From Isoetes taiwanensis (Eukaryota; Streptophyta; Lycopodiopsida; Isoetales; Isoetaceae): a DNA stretch of 64,000 nt. Shown here piece by piece: positions 57,974 through 64,000 of this stretch; position 1 is the stretch's first letter; each line of letters opens with the position of its first letter. The translations under genes and the position numbers were made by a program. The DNA is taken from NCBI GenBank assembly GCA_021234155.1, contig JAJEKV010000133.1, positions 622,001 through 686,000 on the forward strand, read 5' to 3'. The notes below the pieces were generated by a model. That model had not been told where the DNA came from. It searched no databases and was given only the letters and a program-made list of their open reading frames with translations.

Positions 57974-58662
57974 CTGTGGCAACTGATACCAACTAATATA
58001 AATCCCATAAATGTTGGAGCTTGGTTCTTTCCTATGGGGTTTGAACCCACATAGCCCTCCTATCATGTAAGGAAGCATGAAAGATAGAAAGCTGCTAGAA
58101 TTAAGGAATTTAAGGGAGGTAAAACAACAAAATATCTGTAATCACAAATGCTATCCATGATATTTTCATATTTGATAGAACAAACATGTAAATAAGCTAC
58201 ATAATACTATGATGTGGTTGCTGCGAAAAATAAGAAGAGTAGCCCTCCTATAATGTAAGGAAGCATGAGAGATAGGAAGCTGCTAGAATTAAGAAATTTA
58301 AGGGAGGTAGAACAACAAAGTATCTGCAATCATAAATGCTATCCATGATATTTTCATATTTGATAGAACAAACCTGTAAACAATCCTGCTACAGAATAAC
58401 ATGATGTGGTTGCTGCCAAAAATAAGAAGAGAGATTCTTTGTATTCCATGGCTTTTTTAGAACAAGGGATGCACGAAAACAAGAATATGGAAAGTGTGCT
58501 CACCTGACACCAGAGAACCCTAAACCAAAGGGGATTTGCAGGCCTAAATCGCTCAGTTGTGCAGATGACAAAAATTGCAAAGGCTACATCCGATGCTACA
58601 GGTCTGGTCGCAAGATGTCGAAGCAATCTTTGCCTTGAAGAATCGGTTGTTGTGGTGGCCAC
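57974..58662 (-). CDS. Putative two-exon gene fragment, unrecognised
   Basis: The first exon (58,662-58,504 on the minus strand, 53 codons) starts MATTTTDSSRQRLLRHLATR and ends FRPANPLWFRVLWCQ at an ideal CAG-GTGAGC donor. Using the acceptor ATGATAG at 58,060, a second exon (58,059-57,974) continues in frame with EGYVGSNPIGKNQAPTFMG, then FILVGISCH, and ends at CACAG-GTATGG. TATAAAAA lies at about 58,690 but only some 30 bp before the ATG, so it is weak as a promoter. Both exons are hydrophobic in part. I recognise no family. A 189-bp tandem duplication covers the intron and the start of exon 2. Confidence 0.35.
58052..58431. repeat. 189-bp tandem duplication
   Basis: Two adjacent copies beginning AGCCCTCCTATCATGTAAGG and AGCCCTCCTATAATGTAAGG, running through GCTATCCATGATATTTTCAT to GATGTGGTTGCTGC. 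Divergence is low. Confidence 0.92.
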
Positions 58663-58699
58663 GCAGGATACAATGATTCTTGTTCTCCTTTTTATAATA

Positions 58700-59601
58700 A
58701 CAGGTCGATGCTTTCCCTGTACCTAAACGTCATCGATGTGCCCCAGAACCAGGCTTCCAAAACCAGTGGAGCGAGACCGCCGCCCTTGTGGCCCCTGCCC
58801 TGTCTCAAAGAAAACATAGAAACAAAATCATGGACAATCGAAACCCTAAAATACCATGTTCGATGTTCAATTTGGTATAGTTTGTGAAATAATAGATGTA
58901 ACCATTGAAAAATGCCACTAAAAGTGTCATGACAGTATGCGCACTCTAGATGTACCGATTAGTACGTCCATGGAATACTATCATCAAATCATATAAAAAC
59001 CTTAGGATAAAAAGTAACAAAATACAAAAACAACCCCTGTTATTGTGCTATATATTTGAACTGATGAATCATTCACAGAGACTAGACAGTATATCCAATA
59101 CAAGGAATATCATATGGTGGCTTAAGGCCCTTTTTCCACAATAGGATCAAAATATGGCTGTCGTATATCTTTATGACATTGTTTACGACTACCACATTGG
59201 ATTTGTGGTATCTCTTATGAGGAGGGCTTCCCAACAGCTACAAATAAGACATGTATCTTCTTAATCTAAGTGTGGAGCATGATTTGAGGCATAAATAATG
59301 GAAGCAAATGCTTTTGATTGATGAAAAAATGGTGTCTTATTTTATGGCGAGGGTTTTTCCCCATAAGAAAATAAGTTTGCTCTGTTGTATAGCAACCTCA
59401 TGAGACATGTCTTAAAACCTAGTCGTGGAAAAACAATTTTGGTTTAAGACCTTATTTGGCCATGATCCATTTGTTGAAATATAAGACTTGCAGCTCGTGG
59501 AAAAAGGGTCGATATACGATCATAAAATATGGTGGCCCAAGATAATGCATAACACAATCATAAATATGAACAACAATTAGCCCATAATAATATTGTTCTT
59601 A
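58700..59601. other. Gene-free stretch
   Basis: No supported feature between the putative first exon and the next repeated terminus. Confidence 0.45.
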
Positions 59602-60447
59602 ATTTTTGGGTTGCCCCTAGGGGGGCAAACCCTTGTTCATGTGGGTTTTTGGCATATTCTGAGCATATGCTGGAATATGCCTAGATTATGTCTGAAACTG
59701 CTTAAAACTGGAAGTCTCCTGTAAACTGGCGGTCGCCAGTGTTGCTGGGCGGCCGCTGTGCAAACCGGCTAACCGGCACCACCAAAATCGATGCATTCTT
59801 GCTGTTTCTACTGAATTTGAGAGCAGAGCTCTTTGCCAAGGGCCAACATTTCAAAGAAGAGATAAGCTCAATAAGATATGTTTCTGCGCCTCTGAAAATG
59901 CCCAGAAGTTTTCAGCTCAAATCCAGTGACGGTGTTTTTGGTGCAAACGTTAGCTGATGCAACTGCAGAGGACTGGAGCACAACATATGAGAATCATCAT
60001 AGAATACAGGACTATATTATGGCAGAGTCTGGGGAGGATCTGAACAAGAAGAGAAATGAAGATCAAGATCAGATTAGACGGAGCAGTAGCATCAAGGCCT
60101 TGTACGCATAAATTTGTAAGTTTCATCGACTTTATTTACAGTCATAGAGTAGCTTTGATTTGTTAGATAGTTAAAGTGAAACAGGACTATCACCATTGCC
60201 ATCTTATCAAGATTTCTCCTGTAAAGAAAGGGAACTAGAGAAAAAGAAAGAAAATTTTAAGTTTGTGGCTTCTAACGTAATATTAGTAACATGCATTGCA
60301 CTATGTAGGCCAGAAAAATGGGGCATGTTCATGCAGAAGCTGCAATTGTTACAAGCATTGGCTTGTGAAGCTTCATCTGTCGTCCCAAGGGAGGCACCTG
60401 AGGTGCTTGAAAAATTGGCAAGCACAATACAGACAAGCTTACACCTT
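59602..60447 (+). mobile_element. Repeated element copy 1 carrying a MED33 fragment
   Basis: It starts TTTTTGGGTTGCCCCTAGGG, then GCAAACCCTTGTTCATGTGG and the palindromic GGCATATTC...GAATATGCC. From this point to AAGCTTACAC at 60,447 it is the direct-orientation counterpart of 63,089-63,863, with few substitutions. This copy contains about 66 bp (near 60,245-60,310) that are absent from copy 2, where the two sides join at a short AGAAA homology. At its right end this copy departs into unrelated sequence. Confidence 0.85.
59930..60447 (+). pseudogene. MED33 (REF4/RFR1)-like fragment, copy 1
   Basis: The piece from about 60,236 reads NFKFVASNVILVTCIALCR, then PEKWGMFMQKLQLLQALAC and PEVLEKLASTIQTSLH. 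It resembles the part of plant MED33 proteins around 'SRILYLxxRNMPxxWxxFIQRLRLL...EALLQLT'. An upstream exon-like frame (EDWSTTYENHHRIQDYI, KKRNEDQDQ, about 59,945-60,110) could be the preceding exon. MED33 is a plant-specific large subunit of the Mediator tail that restrains phenylpropanoid genes. Only a few dozen codons are present, so it is a fragment. It ends abruptly at 60,447. Confidence 0.6.
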
Positions 60448-60531
60448 ATTATAATACACAGGTTCAAAGGTTTTTATTTATCCTTCATAGAAAGATGTGT
60501 TAGCATGACTAAAAGCAGTACTGAAATGTAG

Positions 60532-62079
<1,548 letters not shown>

Positions 62080-62207
62080 CTCAACCAATTGATAGTGGCC
62101 ATTTCATTACACATATTTCAGCACTATAATGCCAACCGCATCCTGAATGTAATGCCAACCGCATCCGGAATGAATTCTTTGTTGTCTTTGTTGTCTAGTG
62201 CCGTTCC

Positions 62208-62524
62208 TATAGCTCCTTAAACGTGGAAACAATTTTTCCCAAAATATGGTTATATATGGCATGTCTGACTATAATGAGCATGCTGTGCTCTGCCTCAAGA
62301 CACATTGTAGCTTTGAGTCCTAGGATCTGTTAAGCATGACAAATCGTGATATTGTATTTTGAACATTCAAGCTGGGAGCTATTATTCTGTACAATTGAGA
62401 TATTCAAAGGATTGAATGTGTTTTAAACCTTAAAGTTTACAGGCCATTGTATACTGGGCCGTTATGTGGGAATAAATTTAAGGACATGTTTTGGGAAAAT
62501 TTGTTCCATGTTTAAGGAGCTATA
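62208..62524. mobile_element. MITE, 317 bp, 37-bp inverted ends
   Basis: The left end TATAGCTCCTTAAACGTGGA (to TTTTTCCCAAAA) and the right end, read inward on the minus strand, TATAGCTCCTTAAACATGGA (to ATTTTCCCAAAA) match with a few differences. The interior is AT-rich and non-coding. A TA or TAT target duplication is possible but merges with the repeat end. Confidence 0.8.
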
Positions 62525-63088
62525 TGGACGATACATGCAGTATGGGTAGAAGCATCCATTAAAAAAAAAATCACGTTATGCACTCCGTTGGAATCATGTG
62601 AATTTATAAATCAAATATGTGATATTTGTCCGCTGAAGTAGATAGCTTAGAGGCTACAAAACAAAAATGTTTCTTCTTCGCTTTTATGGAGTTGTTCATC
62701 TAGTGGACCTTGCAACAAGTTTGTCGAACCATCTACTATTTGGTTTATCGATCCACTAGTAAATTATGCTCGATTACATGCGAAACACATTGTCCGGTTG
62801 TAAGATCGTTCCTGTTCCTGTTAGGATTAGTTTAGTTTCTCAAATAATTTCCAGTTTCTTTTGCATTGTGCATCATTTCTAGTTTCTTAAATATAAGCAT
62901 AAGCATTTGGCATAACTGCATTCAACTCGTCTTAAAAGAAAAAAAATGCCATTGTCAGATCTATCATGCGTTCTAATAGTTATACATGCCGAGTTATGTG
63001 ATTCATCCCCCTCTTTTTTTTTGAAAATGATCAAAATGCCCATTTAGCAAAAATTACCAAAACAACGTGTTTAAACTAAGGAGTAATA
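62525..63088. other. Gene-free stretch
   Basis: No feature supported between the MITE and the second element copy. Confidence 0.5.
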
Positions 63089-64000
63089 TTTTTGGGTTGC
63101 CCCTGGAGGACAAACCCTCGTTCATGTGGGTTTTCGGCATATTTTGAGCATATGTTAGAATATGCCTAGATTATGCCTAAAACTACTTCAAACTGGCAGT
63201 CTCCTGTAAACTGGCGGTCGTCAGTGTTGCTGGGCGGCCGCTGTGCAAACCGGCTAACCGGCACCGCCAAAATCGATGCATTCTTGCTCTTTCTACTGAA
63301 TCTGAGAGCAGAGCTCTTTGCCAAGGGCCAATGTTTCAAAGAAGAGATAAGCTCATCAAGATGTTTTTCTGCGCCGTTGAAAAAAGCCCAGTAGTTTTCA
63401 GCTCAAATCCGGCGACGGTGTTTTTGGTGCAAGGGTTAGCTAATGCAACTGCAGAGGACTGGAGCACAACATATGAGAATCATCGTAGAATACAGGACTA
63501 TATTATGGCAGAGTCTGGGGAGGATCCGAACAAGAAGAGAAATGAAGATCAAGATCAGATTAGACGGAGCAGTAGCATCAAGGCCTTGCACGCATAAATT
63601 TGTAAGTTTCATCGACTTTATTTACAGTCATAGAGTAGCTTTGATTTGTTAGATAGTTAAAGTGAAACAGGACTATCACCATTGCCATCTTATCAAGATT
63701 TCTCCTGTAAAGAAATGGAACTAGAGAAAAAGAAAAATGGGGCATGTTCATGCAGAAGCTGCAATTGTTACAAGCATCGGCTTGTGAAGCTACATCTGCC
63801 GTCCCAAGGGAGGCACCTGAGGTGCTTGAAAAATTGGCAAGCACAATACAGATAAGCTTACACCAGGAATGGAAACTAGAACAGATGCCAGTTATCCAAA
63901 CCCTTTTAGACAAGCGATCATGCATTGGGGCATTTGGCAATGGATTGGGCTCAAGACGAATTGCTGCCTGGCTTCCATTTGACATTTTTATGGAGGATGC
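63089..64000 (+). mobile_element. Repeated element copy 2 carrying a MED33 fragment (runs off the window)
   Basis: The same terminus as copy 1 (TTTTTGGGTTGCCCCTGGAG, then palindromic GGCATATTTTGAGCATATG) is followed by the same sequence up to 63,863. This copy then continues with further MED33-like coding sequence where copy 1 switches to other DNA. The element extends beyond the window. Confidence 0.85.
63430..64000 (+). pseudogene. MED33 (REF4/RFR1)-like fragment, copy 2
   Basis: From about 63,737 the frame reads KWGMFMQKLQLLQALA-type sequence (here QASACEATSAVPREAPEV), EKLASTIQISLH, and goes on without a break to QEWKLEQMPVIQTLLDKRSC and GLGSRRIAAWLPFDIFMEDA at the window edge. The final block corresponds to 'ALWLPIDLFLEDAMDG' in Arabidopsis MED33A, which strengthens the identification. 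The segment equivalent to NFKFVASNVILVTCIALC in copy 1 has been removed by the 66-bp deletion. Whether the true exon structure is retained downstream cannot be seen. Confidence 0.65.

Noticed and set aside
62755-62775. CCACTAGTAAATT, like the 50-kb Helitron end
   Set aside because: No hairpin precedes or follows the CTAG at the required distance.

Overview
The window looks like a transposon-dominated intergenic stretch of a land-plant nuclear genome. The evidence is spliceosomal introns in almost every recognisable gene piece, plant-type retrotransposons (a Ty1/copia gag-pol, a TRIM, a decayed Ty3/gypsy, two LINEs), Helitron ends, MITEs, and fragments of genes that are plant-specific or have plant-type forms (AIR9, MED33/REF4, organellar-type prolyl-tRNA synthetase, BAHD acyltransferase, 2-oxoglutarate dioxygenase). 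Two DDE-like element families (a DUF7869-type protein and a 'DGAASQFKG / GKGEHDG' protein) make a seed-free plant such as a fern or lycophyte plausible, but the sequence does not settle the species. I found no clearly intact host gene.

Layout. 0-9 kb: microsatellites, a GC-rich LINE copy (+ strand, ending in a TTCC tail), a palindrome-tipped MITE, then AT-rich DNA with short tandem duplications. 9.5-12.5 kb: a heavily decayed gypsy-like element. 13.2-16.0 kb: a 2.83-kb non-autonomous element with 13-bp inverted repeats and TTAA target duplications, inserted in a minisatellite that still holds a paralogous empty site. 17.5-17.8 kb: a dioxygenase exon fragment ending in a perfect 42-bp inverted duplication of itself. 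19.6-23.6 kb: DUF7869-type remnants. 24.5-28.2 kb: a copia gag-pol with inactivating changes, fused to a young TRIM with three 148-bp LTRs. 32.0 kb: a Helitron 3' end. 33.3-37.6 kb: a longer LINE copy in inverse orientation. 38.7-42.0 kb: a fairly well preserved DDE-like transposase gene with introns. 44.4-48.7 kb: BAHD and AIR9 gene fragments on the minus strand. 49.5-51.6 kb: a Ulp1/C48 protease fragment abutting a Helitron that carries a helicase remnant. 52-58.7 kb: unrecognised exons, repeats and foldbacks. 59.6-64.0 kb: two copies of a MED33-fragment element, the first joined to a rearranged prolyl-tRNA synthetase fragment.

The most interesting pattern is that one distinctive terminus (two stacked stem-loops, GGGTTGCCCC...GCAAACCC plus a GGCATAT palindrome) occurs three times, at about 49.1, 59.6 and 63.1 kb. 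Each copy borders intron-containing fragments of host genes: AIR9 next to one, MED33 next to the other two, with prolyl-tRNA synthetase further along. This is what a gene-capturing (Pack-type or Helitron-like) element family would look like. Other strong signals are the TTAA element with its empty site, the dioxygenase-derived foldback (a possible young small-RNA locus) and the TRIM/copia chimera. All protein names come from motif recognition by eye; no database search was run.
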